From the NCBI GenBank assembly GCA_040389445.1, contig JAZJZX010000011.1:1-64000 (forward strand): DNA of 64,000 nt. The letters run 5' to 3'. This stretch comes from UBA5189 sp040389445. Lineage in GTDB: Bacteria > Chloroflexota > Limnocylindria > Limnocylindrales > CSP1-4. The position numbers and the translations under genes are program-made. Positions 16,245 through 24,206 of this stretch are shown piece by piece. How positions within the stretch are numbered: position 1 is the first letter of the stretch; each line of letters begins with the position of its first letter. The notes beneath the pieces were generated by a model. That model was not told the DNA's origin and searched no databases. It was given only the letters and a program-made list of their open reading frames with translations.

Positions 16245-16562
16245 ATGAAGCTGCTGATCGCGTTCGTTCAGGACCTCGATGCCGTCGCCGTGAGCGACGA
16301 TCTGCGTTCGCACGGGCACCGGTTCACGCGGATCCCGTCGGTAGGCGGGTTCCTCGAGGAATCCAACGTGACGTTCGTGCTGGCAGTGGAGGACGGTCAG
16401 CTGGCCGACGTCATTGCATCGTTTGAGCGCAGCTCGCACGCTCGGGACGTCGATCCCCCGGTCAGCCTGCGCGAGCGCCTCGAGGATTGGCGAGCAAGGA
16501 CTGTCCGCCACGGCGGCGCGACGATCCTGATCTCCGACCTGGAGCAGATTCACCACACGTAG
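16245..16562 (+). CDS. PII-like cyclic-di-AMP receptor family protein
   Basis: This 105-residue protein resembles the DarA/PstA c-di-AMP receptor family: a ferredoxin-like fold starting MKLLIAFVQDLDAVAVSDDL, the Gly-rich loop IPSVGGFLEESNVTFVLAVEDGQL, and a C-terminal strand GGATILISDLEQIHH. Family members bind c-di-AMP as trimers and relay it to unknown partners. No diadenylate cyclase gene lies here. The start has TACACT eight bases upstream. The sequence match is moderate; a related PII-like protein with another ligand is possible. Confidence 0.72.
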   Translation: MKLLIAFVQDLDAVAVSDDLRSHGHRFTRIPSVGGFLEESNVTFVLAVEDGQLADVIASFERSSHARDVDPPVSLRERLEDWRARTVRHGGATILISDLEQIHHT

Positions 16563-16884
16563 TCCGGCGCCCGGCCGCCGCACTGAGCCGCCGCGACCGC
16601 TCCTCCGCCGCCGCGTACGGCCGCCGCACTGAGCCGCCGCGACCGCTCCGCCCTGCCCTGCCGCTGCCCGGGGCCGCCGCGGCCCCGCCACCCCTTCCGC
16701 AGTCAAGCCGCCATCCTGAGTCCGTTCAGAGAGCACTTTTCGCATGAGCACGCTCGTCACGCACCCGAAATCGACGATATGAGCTGCGTGCCAAGCACGG
16801 TCGTGACGGAAATGCGCTTCCAAACGACTCAGCCACCGGGGCGGCGGCGGCCCGTGCCCCGCCGCGCCGCCGGGGCGCCGGTTC
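16563..16884. other. 322-base gap without a gene; contains a 30-base direct repeat and a small hairpin
   Basis: Two copies of a 30-base segment starting GGCCGCCGCACTGAGCCGCC lie at about 16573-16602 and 16619-16648. The region 16700-16850 is less GC-rich than its surroundings but shows no open frame with coding character and no tRNA fold. A short stem, GCCGG with CCGGC, at about 16868-16886 borders the stop of the exonuclease gene and could help end its transcript. Confidence 0.6.
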
Positions 16885-17793
16885 TCAGCCGGCGCGGGTC
16901 CGCGGTTTCGTCCGTGCGGCGATGCGCTCGATGGCACCGGTCCAGCCGGGATCGAAGGGGTGGCCCGGTTCGTCGAGGTCGACCACGACCGGGGCGTGAT
17001 CGGAGGGGGTCGGCGGGCCCTTTCGGGCCTCCCGGTCCACTTCCGCCCACACGACCCGCGCGGCAACCGAGGCGGTGGCGTACAACAGGTCGATCCGCAT
17101 GCCCTCATTGCGGTGAAACATGCCGGCCCGATAGTCCCACCAGGAGAAGCGACCCAGTGTCGGCTGAACGCGGCGGTAGGCATCCTCGAGGCCCCAGGCA
17201 CGCAGCCGCGCGAGGGCGTCCCGCTCCGCCTCCGAGACGTGCGTTCCGCCATGAGCGGCAATGGGGTCCCAGACATCGTCGTCCGAGGGCGTCACGTTGT
17301 AGTCCCCACCCAGGATGAGCGCCTCATCAGGGCTGCGCGCCTCTGCCAGCCAGCGGGAGAGTCGATCGAACCAGCGGAGCTTGCCGTCATAGAACGAGGA
17401 GCCGACGACCCGCCCGTTGGGGGCGTACAGCGATGCCACCCGGATCCCGCCACAGACCGCCGACACCATCCGGGCCTCGTGGAGCGGATCGAAGTCGTCT
17501 TCGGAGACTGCCAGCGTCGCGCCGGACGAGCTGTCCCTGACCGGGCCGTCGCCGAAGTTCGTGACGACATCCTCGGCCCCGACGCGGGTTGCGATGGCCA
17601 CACCGTTCCATCGCCCCTCACCGTGATGGACCAGGTCGTAGCCGAGCATCCGGAACGGCATCACCGGGGCGTCGGCATCGGACAGCTTCGTTTCCTGGAG
17701 CAGGACGACGTCGGGCTGCGTCCTTTCAAGCCAGTTCTGGACGGCATCCATCCGCGCCTTGAGCGAGTTGACGTTCCAGGTTGCGATACGCAT
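16885..17793 (-). CDS. xth: exodeoxyribonuclease III / AP endonuclease
   Basis: This base-excision repair enzyme cuts DNA at abasic sites and trims 3' ends. The family signature is complete: MRIATWNVNSLKAR (metal and phosphate contacts), VVLLQETKL with the metal Glu, SLYAPNG, LILGGDYNV with the catalytic Asp/Asn, RIDLLYAT, and the closing SDHAPVVVDL. The length of 302 residues is slightly above normal because of a basic tail (RTKPRTRAG). It follows the DUF5612 gene by 18 bases on the same strand and probably shares its transcript. Confidence 0.95.
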   Translation of the reverse strand: MRIATWNVNSLKARMDAVQNWLERTQPDVVLLQETKLSDADAPVMPFRMLGYDLVHHGEGRWNGVAIATRVGAEDVVTNFGDGPVRDSSSGATLAVSEDDFDPLHEARMVSAVCGGIRVASLYAPNGRVVGSSFYDGKLRWFDRLSRWLAEARSPDEALILGGDYNVTPSDDDVWDPIAAHGGTHVSEAERDALARLRAWGLEDAYRRVQPTLGRFSWWDYRAGMFHRNEGMRIDLLYATASVAARVVWAEVDREARKGPPTPSDHAPVVVDLDEPGHPFDPGWTGAIERIAARTKPRTRAG

Positions 17794-17811
17794 CGATGTC
17801 GCCCCGGCCCC

Positions 17812-18621
17812 TCAGTACCGGCGACCACGCTGGCGGGCGAGGTCGAAGGTGGCCGTGTCCGCGATCGCCATGACGGCCATGGTTCCGGCCTGGACCGGAT
17901 CACTGACGACCAGGTCCGCGATCTCGGTGATCGAGCCGACCATGTTGAGGCAGATGATGGGAATGCCCTGCTCCTGCAGTTCTCGCGCCGCGACTGCGAT
18001 GTCCCCACCCATGATCGAGCCGGCCAGGACGAGCAGGCGGGCACGGGGCAGGTCGGCCACGGCTCGCACGGCCGCAGCGATCTCCTTCTCGCCGACCAGG
18101 GCGATCGTATCGACGGAAATCCGCTCCCCGCGCAGGTTGTGTCGATCCGCCTCGCTCACGGCACCGAGGGCTACCTGCGCGACCTGGGCGCCTCCGCCGA
18201 TCACGATGACCCGCTTCCCGAAGATCCGGTCGAGCGACCGGGTCAGTCGGTGGGCGCGCACCCCGGGGGTGGCATGCAGGGTTCGAACGAGGCGCTCCTC
18301 GTCCATGCCCTCGACCTCGATCTCGATCTCCACGGCCGCGCCGAGAACCGGGATCCCGTCGGCTGCGGTGGCGTTGCCTGCAGTGGCGTCGCCCGCGGCG
18401 GCGTCGCCCAAACTGGCGCCGGCTGCTGCGGCGTCGCCCAGGGTGGCGTCCTCCGCCGACCCGACGCCGGCGTCCGAACCGAGCCGACGCACCGTCGACA
18501 GGTTCCGCAGGACCCCTCCGGCCGCACCGAGCCGTTCGACGAGGGCAGGGATGACGGTGATCGGGTCGTCGACGACCGCGCGCGCCGCGACGGTGGCTGG
18601 GACGGTGGTTCGGCGTGCCAT
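17812..18621 (-). CDS. ACT/DUF5612-like regulatory protein
   Basis: This 269-residue cytosolic protein resembles the DUF5612 group, thought to be amino-acid-responsive. The N-terminal ACT-like part (PITVIPALVERLGAAGGVLRNLSTV, then VEIEIEVEGMDEERLVRTLHATPGV) is interrupted at about residues 50-90 by an Ala/Gly/Asp repeat (GDAAAAGASLGDAAAGDATA). The C-terminal half has the conserved KRVIVIGGGAQVAQVALGAVSEADRHN and LLVLAGSIMGGDIAVAAREL segments, suggesting a nucleotide-binding fold. A separate ACT protein gene lies 20 bases upstream in the same direction. Function unknown. Confidence 0.7.
   Translation of the reverse strand: MARRTTVPATVAARAVVDDPITVIPALVERLGAAGGVLRNLSTVRRLGSDAGVGSAEDATLGDAAAAGASLGDAAAGDATAGNATAADGIPVLGAAVEIEIEVEGMDEERLVRTLHATPGVRAHRLTRSLDRIFGKRVIVIGGGAQVAQVALGAVSEADRHNLRGERISVDTIALVGEKEIAAAVRAVADLPRARLLVLAGSIMGGDIAVAARELQEQGIPIICLNMVGSITEIADLVVSDPVQAGTMAVMAIADTATFDLARQRGRRY
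18358..18465. repeat. imperfect GC-rich repeat (GTGGCGTCGCCC-like units) in the ACT/DUF5612 gene
   Basis: Short units such as GTGGCGTCGCCC and GCGGCGTCGCCC recur in frame. On the minus strand they give a Gly-Asp-Ala-Ala/Thr-rich linker that splits the ACT-like part. Confidence 0.7.
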
Positions 18622-18641
18622 GGGCTGTGGATGCTCGAGCG

Positions 18642-18905
18642 TCAGCGGGCGCGCAGGTCGGAGACGCTCATGTCGTGGGGGTCGACGCCTCCGGTGGCAT
18701 CGTGCTCCTCGAACGCCAGACCAAGCGCCTCGAAGGCGAGGCGCGTCGCCACCGGATTCGAGGTCGTGAGCATCAGTGCTCCGTCGGTGTCCTCGGCCAC
18801 GCCGACGATTCCCGTGATGTTGACCGAGCGTTCGCCGAGCGCCCCGGCGACGCGTGCGAGCGAGCCGGGTTGATCGTCAAGCTGGACCGTGAACCAGACC
18901 GACAC
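18642..18905 (-). CDS. stand-alone ACT domain protein
   Basis: The whole 87-residue protein is one ACT domain: VWFTVQLDDQPGSLARVAGALGERSVNITGIVGVAED, then a second strand-helix half. ACT domains bind amino acids and usually regulate a partner enzyme. The GTG at 18905 has AGGAGG four bases upstream, and a TACCAT promoter hexamer at 18927-18932 would give a normal short leader. The ACT/DUF5612 gene follows after 20 bases, so the two may form a sensor pair. No amino-acid biosynthesis gene is adjacent. Confidence 0.82.
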   Translation of the reverse strand: MSVWFTVQLDDQPGSLARVAGALGERSVNITGIVGVAEDTDGALMLTTSNPVATRLAFEALGLAFEEHDATGGVDPHDMSVSDLRAR

Positions 18906-18942
18906 CGCGCACCTCCTGTGCCGCTGATGGTAGCCGACCCGG

Positions 18943-18948
18943 TACCCT
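18943..18948 (+). promoter_or_regulatory. -10 hexamer TACCCT, leaderless arrangement
   Basis: TACCCT is followed by seven bases and then the ATG at 18956. Confidence 0.45.
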
Positions 18949-18955
18949 TCGCCCC

Positions 18956-19576
18956 ATGCCGCTGCCGACGCTCGCCTACCGACTCATTGGCCGCTTCTCC
19001 GTGTCGCGGCTGGACCGGCTGCTGCATCCCTTCCTGTACCGCCGCGGCGGCGGGCGGGGAATCCTCGGGCGGGCCCTGGGCTGCGAGATGCTGCTGCTGA
19101 CGAGCACGGGTCGCCGTTCGGGTCGTGCCCGCACCGTGGCGCTGTTCGCCTTTCCCGTTGCCGAGCCCGTCGGCTCATGGGCGGTGATTGGATCGCGCGG
19201 CGGAAGCGGCCGGATTCCCGCCTGGTACCGGAACCTCGTCGCGAATCCGAACGCAGGCGTCCAGCTTCGCGGGCGGCGTTTCGCGGCGCACGCACGCGAG
19301 GCGTTCGACGACGAGTACGAGACGATCTTCGAGCGCGCCGCCGATGCCTATCCGGGCTATCGACTGTATCGGGCGGAATCACCGCACCGCATCCCGGTGG
19401 TGGTGCTGGAGCCGTTGACGGCCGGTCTGGCGCCCGCCGGTCCGGCGCCTGCCGCACTGGCGCCCGCCGGTCTGGCGCCCGCCGGTCCGGCGCCTGCCGC
19501 ACTGGCGCCCGCCGGTCTGGCGCCCGCCGGTCCGGCGACCGCCGCAGACCCGTCGGCCGATCCCGTCGGGCCATGA
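18956..19576 (+). CDS. deazaflavin (F420)-dependent nitroreductase-family protein
   Basis: It belongs to the DDN/FDOR split-barrel family, which use reduced F420 to reduce diverse substrates or simply bind the cofactor. The core MLLLTSTGRRSGRARTVALFAFP, IGSRGGSGRIPAWYRNLVANPNAGVQLRG, and YPGYRLYRAESPHRIPVVVLEP is typical. After residue 158 a 45-base minisatellite adds about 45 residues of Ala/Pro/Gly/Leu repeats, so the protein is longer than the usual 140-160. The next gene starts in the ATGA overlap at its stop and is co-translated. TACCCT seven bases upstream supports ATG 18956. Confidence 0.85.
   Translation: MPLPTLAYRLIGRFSVSRLDRLLHPFLYRRGGGRGILGRALGCEMLLLTSTGRRSGRARTVALFAFPVAEPVGSWAVIGSRGGSGRIPAWYRNLVANPNAGVQLRGRRFAAHAREAFDDEYETIFERAADAYPGYRLYRAESPHRIPVVVLEPLTAGLAPAGPAPAALAPAGLAPAGPAPAALAPAGLAPAGPATAADPSADPVGP
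19426..19545 (+). repeat. 45-base minisatellite, about 2.5 copies, in the C-terminal tail of the F420 protein
   Basis: Copies of GCGCCCGCCGGTCTG, GCGCCCGCCGGTCCG and GCGCCTGCCGCACTG alternate in a 45-base higher-order unit and encode APAGL/APAGP/APAAL blocks in frame. Confidence 0.85.
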
Positions 19577-19956
19577 GTCGAGGCGTCCGGCCGGGCCCGC
19601 CGCCGCTCGTCGTCCAGGTCTTCGGCCGCGAGGATCACCAGGACACGCGCGCGGCGCTGCGGTTCTTCCTGGAGCGCCGCATCGACATCCAGTTCATCGA
19701 TCTGCGGCGAAAGCCGATGGCGGCCGGCGAGCTCCGCCGGTTCGTGGAGCGACTGGGAGCAACGGAGATCGCGGACAGGGCGGGCCGTTCGTGGGCCGAT
19801 GCCGGCCTCGGGTACCTGCGGATGAGCGAGGCGGAGCTGGCTGATCGGCTCCTGGCGGACCAGAAGCTGCTCCGGCTTCCGCTCGTCCGGATCGGCAACC
19901 ACTGCGCGGCGGGGAGAGCCGAGGCGTCGTGGAAGGCGCTGCTGGGCAACGCTTGA
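19573..19956 (+). CDS. ArsC/Spx-like thioredoxin-fold protein without the N-terminal redox Cys
   Basis: This 127-residue protein matches the arsenate-reductase-like ArsC/Spx family: LVVQVFGREDHQDTRAALRFFLERRIDIQFIDLRRKPMAAGELRRFVERLG, then LLADQKLLRLPLVRIGNH. The family's CxxC or single Cys after the first strand is replaced here (GREDHQDT), so it cannot act as a normal reductase; the only Cys is near the end (GNHCAAG). ATG 19573 overlaps the stop of the F420 protein gene, indicating coupled translation and perhaps joint function. Role unknown. Confidence 0.78.
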   Translation: MSRGVRPGPPPLVVQVFGREDHQDTRAALRFFLERRIDIQFIDLRRKPMAAGELRRFVERLGATEIADRAGRSWADAGLGYLRMSEAELADRLLADQKLLRLPLVRIGNHCAAGRAEASWKALLGNA

Positions 19957-19983
19957 TGGTGCGAGCCGGTCAAGCGGCTGCGA

Positions 19984-20238
19984 TCAGCGGGGCGGTCGTC
20001 GAGCCCGGACCCCCAGGACGACCCCCAGGACGATGAACACGGCGCCGATGGCCGCCCAGCCTGGGTCGCCGATCATGAAACTGCGCCCGGCCGTCAGGAT
20101 CCCGAGTCCCTGCAGCATCCACACCAGACCGGTGAGGCCGACCGCGATCGCCAGCACCAGTCGCAGCGGCGACCGGGGTGGCTGGGGCTCAGGGTGCGGG
20201 TTCTCGGATGACTCGGGGTTCGAGGGCTGATCTCGCAT
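19984..20238 (-). CDS. small two-span membrane protein
   Basis: This unknown 84-residue protein has a Pro/Glu-rich N-terminus, then two hydrophobic segments (LRLVLAIAVGLTGLVWMLQGLGIL and AAIGAVFIVLGVVLGV) joined by a loop with GDPGW, ending RARRPPR. Such double-span proteins are common in this type of genome. It is divergent from the LOG gene. A CATCCT hexamer six bases upstream of the ATG may be its -10 box. Confidence 0.6.
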   Translation of the reverse strand: MRDQPSNPESSENPHPEPQPPRSPLRLVLAIAVGLTGLVWMLQGLGILTAGRSFMIGDPGWAAIGAVFIVLGVVLGVRARRPPR

Positions 20239-20291
20239 GGGCGTAGGATGCCATCCTTGCCCAAGTCGAGTGGCAGAGCGGAGGTTTCAGC

Positions 20292-21086
20292 GTGCCCAGC
20301 GACCAGCCCGGAGAACCCATCAGCGAACAACGTCGCAGCGGACGCCTGACGATCGGTCCCCGTGCCGCGGCCCGGATGATGGCCGACGATCCCACGATGA
20401 CCGAGGATCGAAAGCTCCTCGAGCCGTCGGCTCGCCCGGCTTTTCTCAATACCGACCCGTGGCGAGCCCTCCGAATCCTGGCGGAGTTCGTCGAGGGGTT
20501 CGACGCGCTCGCGACCGTCGGTCCGGCGATCACGGTCTTCGGGTCCGCCCGCGTCGACCCGGAATCCTCGATCTACGCCACGGCTCGAGAAATCGGGCGC
20601 CGCCTGGCCCAGGAGGGCTACGCGATCATCACGGGTGGCGGTCCCGGGGTCATGGAGGCCGCCAACCGCGGCTGCCAGGAAGGCGGCGGGATGTCGGTCG
20701 GCTGCAACATCGAGTTGCCCCACGAGCAGTACATCAACCCCTACGTGGACCTCGGGGTGGAGTTCCGCTACTTCTTCGCGCGCAAGACGATGTTCGTCAA
20801 ATACGCGGATGGTTTCGTGATCCTGCCCGGTGGATTCGGCACAATGGATGAACTGTTCGAGGCGCTCACCCTCATCCAGACCGGCAAGATCCGACATTTC
20901 CCGCTGATCCTCGTCGGGACGGAGTTCTATGCCGGACTCATCGACTGGCTCAGGACGCGGCTGGTGGCCGAGGGCATGATCGCGCCCGAGGATGTCGATC
21001 TGATCACCGTCACCGACGATTCCGCCGAGGTCGTCGAGATCGTGAAGCGTGCCTCGCGCCGCCGGCACGAGGGTCAGCCGGACTGA
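20292..21086 (+). CDS. LOG-family (TIGR00730) Rossmann-fold nucleotide-binding protein
   Basis: This cytosolic protein of the lysine-decarboxylase-like LOG family usually cleaves cytokinin or related nucleoside monophosphates to base and ribose 5-phosphate. Key motifs are present: AITVFGSARV, YAIITGGGPGVMEAANRGC, and the signature PGGFGTMDELFEALTLIQT. About 70 residues before the core, rich in Arg and charged residues, are extra, as in many actinobacterial-type members. GTG 20292 has GGAGG upstream. A minisatellite and the assembly gap follow its stop. Confidence 0.9.
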   Translation: MPSDQPGEPISEQRRSGRLTIGPRAAARMMADDPTMTEDRKLLEPSARPAFLNTDPWRALRILAEFVEGFDALATVGPAITVFGSARVDPESSIYATAREIGRRLAQEGYAIITGGGPGVMEAANRGCQEGGGMSVGCNIELPHEQYINPYVDLGVEFRYFFARKTMFVKYADGFVILPGGFGTMDELFEALTLIQTGKIRHFPLILVGTEFYAGLIDWLRTRLVAEGMIAPEDVDLITVTDDSAEVVEIVKRASRRRHEGQPD

Positions 21087-21107
21087 TCCGGGTCCTGATG
21101 ACTCCGG

Positions 21108-21190
21108 CCTGCCCGCGACGGCCGGCCCGCAACGGCCCACAAATGGCCTGCCCGCGACGGCCGGCCCCGACTGGTTCGCGACGGCCGGCC
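21108..21190. repeat. GC-rich tandem repeat left of the assembly gap
   Basis: A unit like GCCTGCCCGCGACGGCCGGC recurs two to three times in degenerate form after the LOG gene and runs into the N run. I see no gene in it. Confidence 0.75.
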
Positions 21191-21290
21191 NNNNNNNNNN
21201 NNNNNNNNNNNNNNNNNNNNNNNNNNNNNNNNNNNNNNNNNNNNNNNNNNNNNNNNNNNNNNNNNNNNNNNNNNNNNNNNNNNNNNNNNN
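21191..21290. other. assembly gap of 100 N
   Basis: Exactly 100 N separate two different tandem repeats, so a repeat probably broke the assembly here. The true length is unknown, and order across it rests on the scaffolder. Confidence 0.98.
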
Positions 21291-21362
21291 GCGCCCTATC
21301 GGGCGAACGGCACCGCGCCCTATCGGGCGAACGGCACCGCGCCCTATCGGGCGAACGGCACC
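21291..21362. repeat. 24-base tandem repeat, three copies, covering the Rieske gene 3' end and stop
   Basis: The unit begins GCGCCCTATCGGGCGAACGG. On the minus strand each copy reads Gly-Ala-Val-Pro-Phe-Ala-Arg-stop. The copy starting at 21339 carries the functional stop, and the copies further on repeat it outside the gene. The array may continue into the gap. Confidence 0.95.
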
Positions 21363-21841
21363 GCGCCCTCGATCATTCCGTCCACGATCCGGATCGGGTA
21401 GTAGCGAAAGCGGCGGACCCGGGTCAGACGCCGGGCCTCGGCCTTGCGCCCCGGCACGTCCACCTTGGGCTCACGACCACCGGGCGTCCAGACCGGGTGG
21501 TACCGCCCGTCGGGATCGAGTCCACCCGTCGTCGGCATCTGGACCGGGTCCCCGGTGCACAGGTCGAACCGGCCCTCGTGGAGCGGGCAGGCCACGACGC
21601 ATCCGTCCAGTTCGCCAAGGCTCAGCGGTGCCGCCATGTGCGGACAGCGGTCGTCAACCACGACGATGCCGTTCGTGGTGTGCGCAACGAGGAGGTCAAT
21701 GTCGCCGACCGTGACCCGTCGCATCGCGCCGGCGGGGAGCTCCGATGTCGCGCACAGCACGACCCATGGAGCAGCGGCAGCTCCTGGTGCCGTCAGTCCG
21801 GCGGGATGCGAGGCAAGCGGGGAGGGGTGGTGGGCGGTCAC
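21344..21841 (-). CDS. Rieske [2Fe-2S] protein
   Basis: This 165-residue soluble Rieske protein is of the small ferredoxin-like kind. Both ligand pairs are clear: CPHMAAPLS (Cys, His) and ACPLHEGRFDL (Cys, His), about 17 residues apart. The fold lacks an oxygenase catalytic domain and there is no membrane segment, so it is an electron carrier or a subunit; no partner oxygenase is adjacent. The start is GTG 21841, seven bases after TACGCT. The 3' end lies inside a 24-base tandem repeat, which creates repeated copies of its last codons and stop. Confidence 0.85.
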   Translation of the reverse strand: MTAHHPSPLASHPAGLTAPGAAAAPWVVLCATSELPAGAMRRVTVGDIDLLVAHTTNGIVVVDDRCPHMAAPLSLGELDGCVVACPLHEGRFDLCTGDPVQMPTTGGLDPDGRYHPVWTPGGREPKVDVPGRKAEARRLTRVRRFRYYPIRIVDGMIEGAVPFAR

Positions 21842-21848
21842 GCGTGCC

Positions 21849-21854
21849 AGCGTA
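21849..21854 (-). promoter_or_regulatory. -10 hexamer TACGCT, leaderless arrangement
   Basis: TACGCT is followed by seven bases and then the GTG at 21841; it supports that start. Confidence 0.5.
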
Positions 21855-21923
21855 CCGCAGGCAGGTGAACGGCCCGGCCGCGCGTCGCGCGAAGGGGCCG
21901 TGGAGCTGCTGGTTCCGGGTCGG

Positions 21924-23648
21924 TCAGGCCATTCCGACCGAGGCTCCGGCCTCCGAAATCTCGGGACTGAGCGTCCGGCGAAGCGGCAGTTCGCGCATGA
22001 ACAGGGCGGCGATGAAACCGAGAACGGTCGCTCCGACGCCGAGCCAGAAGGTATGGGCGATGGCCAGGCTCATCGCGTTGTTGAAGGCCTGGTCGAACTG
22101 GGGCACGAAGGCCTGGATCACGCCCTGGAAGGCAGCCGGCACCTGCTGCAGGATGGCCTCGCCAAAGCTCTGTCCGACGCCCGTCTGGTTGTTCAGGTCG
22201 ATCCCCTGACCGGACTGGATCGCGCCGTTGAAGCTGGCCTGGAACTGGGCGATGAGCGGCCGGGCCGGCTCGGGGGCCTGGCTCGCCATGGACGCGAACA
22301 CGGTGTTCGTCTGGGCGGGGAGCTCATCGCTGAGCGACTGCCCGAACAGGGTACCGGCGATCGCAAGGCCGACTGATCCACCGATCTGGCGGAAGAAGGT
22401 GAGGTTGCTGGTGGCGACGCCGAGCTTCGAGAACGGCACGGCGTTCTGGACGATGATCGTGAAAACCGACAACGTCGGGCCGATCCCGAGGCCCGCCACG
22501 AACATCCACAGGAAGAGGACGGGGTATTCCGTGTCGGCCCGAAGCTGGGTCATGAGCGTGATCCCGACGGCCATCGACGCAAGCCCGGCGATGACGATCG
22601 CCTTGTACTTGCCGGTCCGCGAGACGAGAGCGCCCGCCACGATCGAGCTGCCGATCAGGCCGATGAGCATCGGGAAGATCAGGTAGCCGGAGCTCGTCGC
22701 GGACTCGTGCCGGACGACCTGGAACCAGCGGGGCAGGAAGATGATCGCGCCGAAGAATCCGAAGCTGACGAAGAACGTCGAGAGGATCGACGACACGTAG
22801 GTCCGGTTGCGCCAGAGGTCGAGCGGAACGATGGGCTCCTTCGCCCGGGCCTCGACGAGGACGAACACCGCGCTCAGCGCCAGCCCGATGGCGATGAAGC
22901 CACCGACCACCAGATCGGCCCAGTCGCCGGACTGCTTGTTGGTCAGGCCGACGAGCAGGAAACCGATCGCGACGGTGAACACGAGCGCGCCGAGGTAATC
23001 GAGGTTGCGTGAGGCGTCGGAGCGCCGGATGGTGGGCAGAAGTTTCCAGATGACCGCCAGGCTGATGATCCCGATGGGAATGTTGACGAAGAAGATCCAG
23101 TGCCAGCCGACGTTGTCGGTCAGGAATCCGCCGAGTCCGGGTCCGATCAGGAAGGAGATCCCGAACACGGCGCCGAACAGACCCTGGTACTTGCCCCGCT
23201 CGGCCGGAGTGAAGAGGTCGCCGATGACCGCGAGGGCAATGGGGAACAGCGCACCCGCGCCGAGACCCTGGATGCCGCGGAAGGCGATGAGCTGCCACAT
23301 TTCCTGGCTCAGGCCGGACAATGCCGATCCGACCAGGAACAGCGAGATGCCGATCATCAGCATCGGACGCCGCCCGTAGATGTCCGAGAGCTTGCCGTAG
23401 AACGGGACCGTGATCGTGCTCGTCAGCAGATAGATCGTCACGACCCAGGTGTACAGGTCGTTTCCGCCGAGCGAGGTCACGATCTTCGGCAGCGCCGTGC
23501 CCACGATCGTCTGGTCGAGGGCGACGAGGAACAGGCCCAGCAGGACCGCTCCCAGGATTTCCAGCTTGGCGCGCCGGCTCAGCCCGAGCGCCGGATCCTC
23601 GGCGAGCGATGGTTCACGCGCGCCGGTTTCGGCGGGGAACGATTCCAT
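21924..23648 (-). CDS. DHA2-family drug:H+ antiporter (EmrB/QacA type)
   Basis: This 574-residue major-facilitator protein of 14 predicted spans should export drugs or toxic compounds by proton exchange. Typical features are LVALDQTIVGTALPKI in span 1, the loop motif GKLSDIYGRRPMLMIG, LGAGALFPIALAVIGDLF and motif C-like GPGLGGFLTDNVGWHW. A long extracellular loop sits before the last span (about 475-535). It follows the MarR gene by five bases; the pair is a classic regulated efflux unit. The substrate is not readable. Confidence 0.9.
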   Translation of the reverse strand: MESFPAETGAREPSLAEDPALGLSRRAKLEILGAVLLGLFLVALDQTIVGTALPKIVTSLGGNDLYTWVVTIYLLTSTITVPFYGKLSDIYGRRPMLMIGISLFLVGSALSGLSQEMWQLIAFRGIQGLGAGALFPIALAVIGDLFTPAERGKYQGLFGAVFGISFLIGPGLGGFLTDNVGWHWIFFVNIPIGIISLAVIWKLLPTIRRSDASRNLDYLGALVFTVAIGFLLVGLTNKQSGDWADLVVGGFIAIGLALSAVFVLVEARAKEPIVPLDLWRNRTYVSSILSTFFVSFGFFGAIIFLPRWFQVVRHESATSSGYLIFPMLIGLIGSSIVAGALVSRTGKYKAIVIAGLASMAVGITLMTQLRADTEYPVLFLWMFVAGLGIGPTLSVFTIIVQNAVPFSKLGVATSNLTFFRQIGGSVGLAIAGTLFGQSLSDELPAQTNTVFASMASQAPEPARPLIAQFQASFNGAIQSGQGIDLNNQTGVGQSFGEAILQQVPAAFQGVIQAFVPQFDQAFNNAMSLAIAHTFWLGVGATVLGFIAALFMRELPLRRTLSPEISEAGASVGMA

Positions 23649-23653
23649 GGACG

Positions 23654-24181
23654 CTAGTTCCTCTCTCTTCCGTTGCCCTGGTGGGGATGGTCGTGGGCGG
23701 ACCCGTAATCGGGTCCCATTTCGGCTGCGACGGCCGTCCGGAGATCCGCGAGGGCCGCCGCGACACCCGTGAGCTGCGACGCGTCGAGGTGTCCGAGAAT
23801 GCCGCGCAGCCGATCCTGCTTGATGGCTTCGATGGCTTCGAGGGCCTGTGCGCCCGCTGGCGTCAGGCGAACGAGCACCACCCGACGATCGTCCGGAACG
23901 CGAACCCGCTCGACGAGGCCCCGCTCCTCCATGCGATCCACGATGCCTGTCGCGTTGCTCATCGAGACATCCAGCCACTCGGCCAGGTGACCCATGTGCA
24001 GGTCGCCGTGGTGCGCCAGGAGCCACATGACGTGCATGTGGGTCATGCTGACCCCGGCCTTGACCAGTCGTCCGGTCCCCGCGCAGCGGAAACCGGCGAT
24101 CATGTCGTGCAGGTCGGCGACGATCGACGCGATGGTCGTTTGCTCGTCCTGAACAGTTGGAGTCGCATTGATAGTTCGCAT
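23654..24181 (-). CDS. MarR-family transcriptional regulator
   Basis: This 175-residue winged-helix regulator has the MarR core: VSMTHMHVMWLLAHHGDLHMGHLAEWLDVSMSNATGIVDRMEERGLVERVRVPDDRRVVLVRLTPAG. Members usually repress an adjacent efflux gene and release DNA on binding a small phenolic or drug. It is first in an operon with the DHA2 transporter. A palindrome overlaps the probable -10 box just upstream, which fits autorepression. The His-rich tail (HDHPHQGNG) is unusual. Confidence 0.92.
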   Translation of the reverse strand: MRTINATPTVQDEQTTIASIVADLHDMIAGFRCAGTGRLVKAGVSMTHMHVMWLLAHHGDLHMGHLAEWLDVSMSNATGIVDRMEERGLVERVRVPDDRRVVLVRLTPAGAQALEAIEAIKQDRLRGILGHLDASQLTGVAAALADLRTAVAAEMGPDYGSAHDHPHQGNGRERN

Positions 24182-24191
24182 GTACTGAACA

Positions 24192-24206
24192 ATCTACGCG
24201 GTAGAT
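24192..24206. promoter_or_regulatory. probable MarR operator, palindrome ATCTAC-N3-GTAGAT
   Basis: The six-base arms are perfect with a GCG centre, and weaker outer symmetry (GAAC ... GTTC) extends the site. On the minus strand the right arm forms TAGATT, a plausible -10 for the marR gene, so a bound repressor would block RNA polymerase. It lies between marR and the divergent LLM oxidoreductase gene and could control both. Confidence 0.6.

Noticed and set aside
21291..21362. A CRISPR array or attachment site beside the gap
   Set aside because: The three copies are contiguous and are the multiplied end of the Rieske gene.
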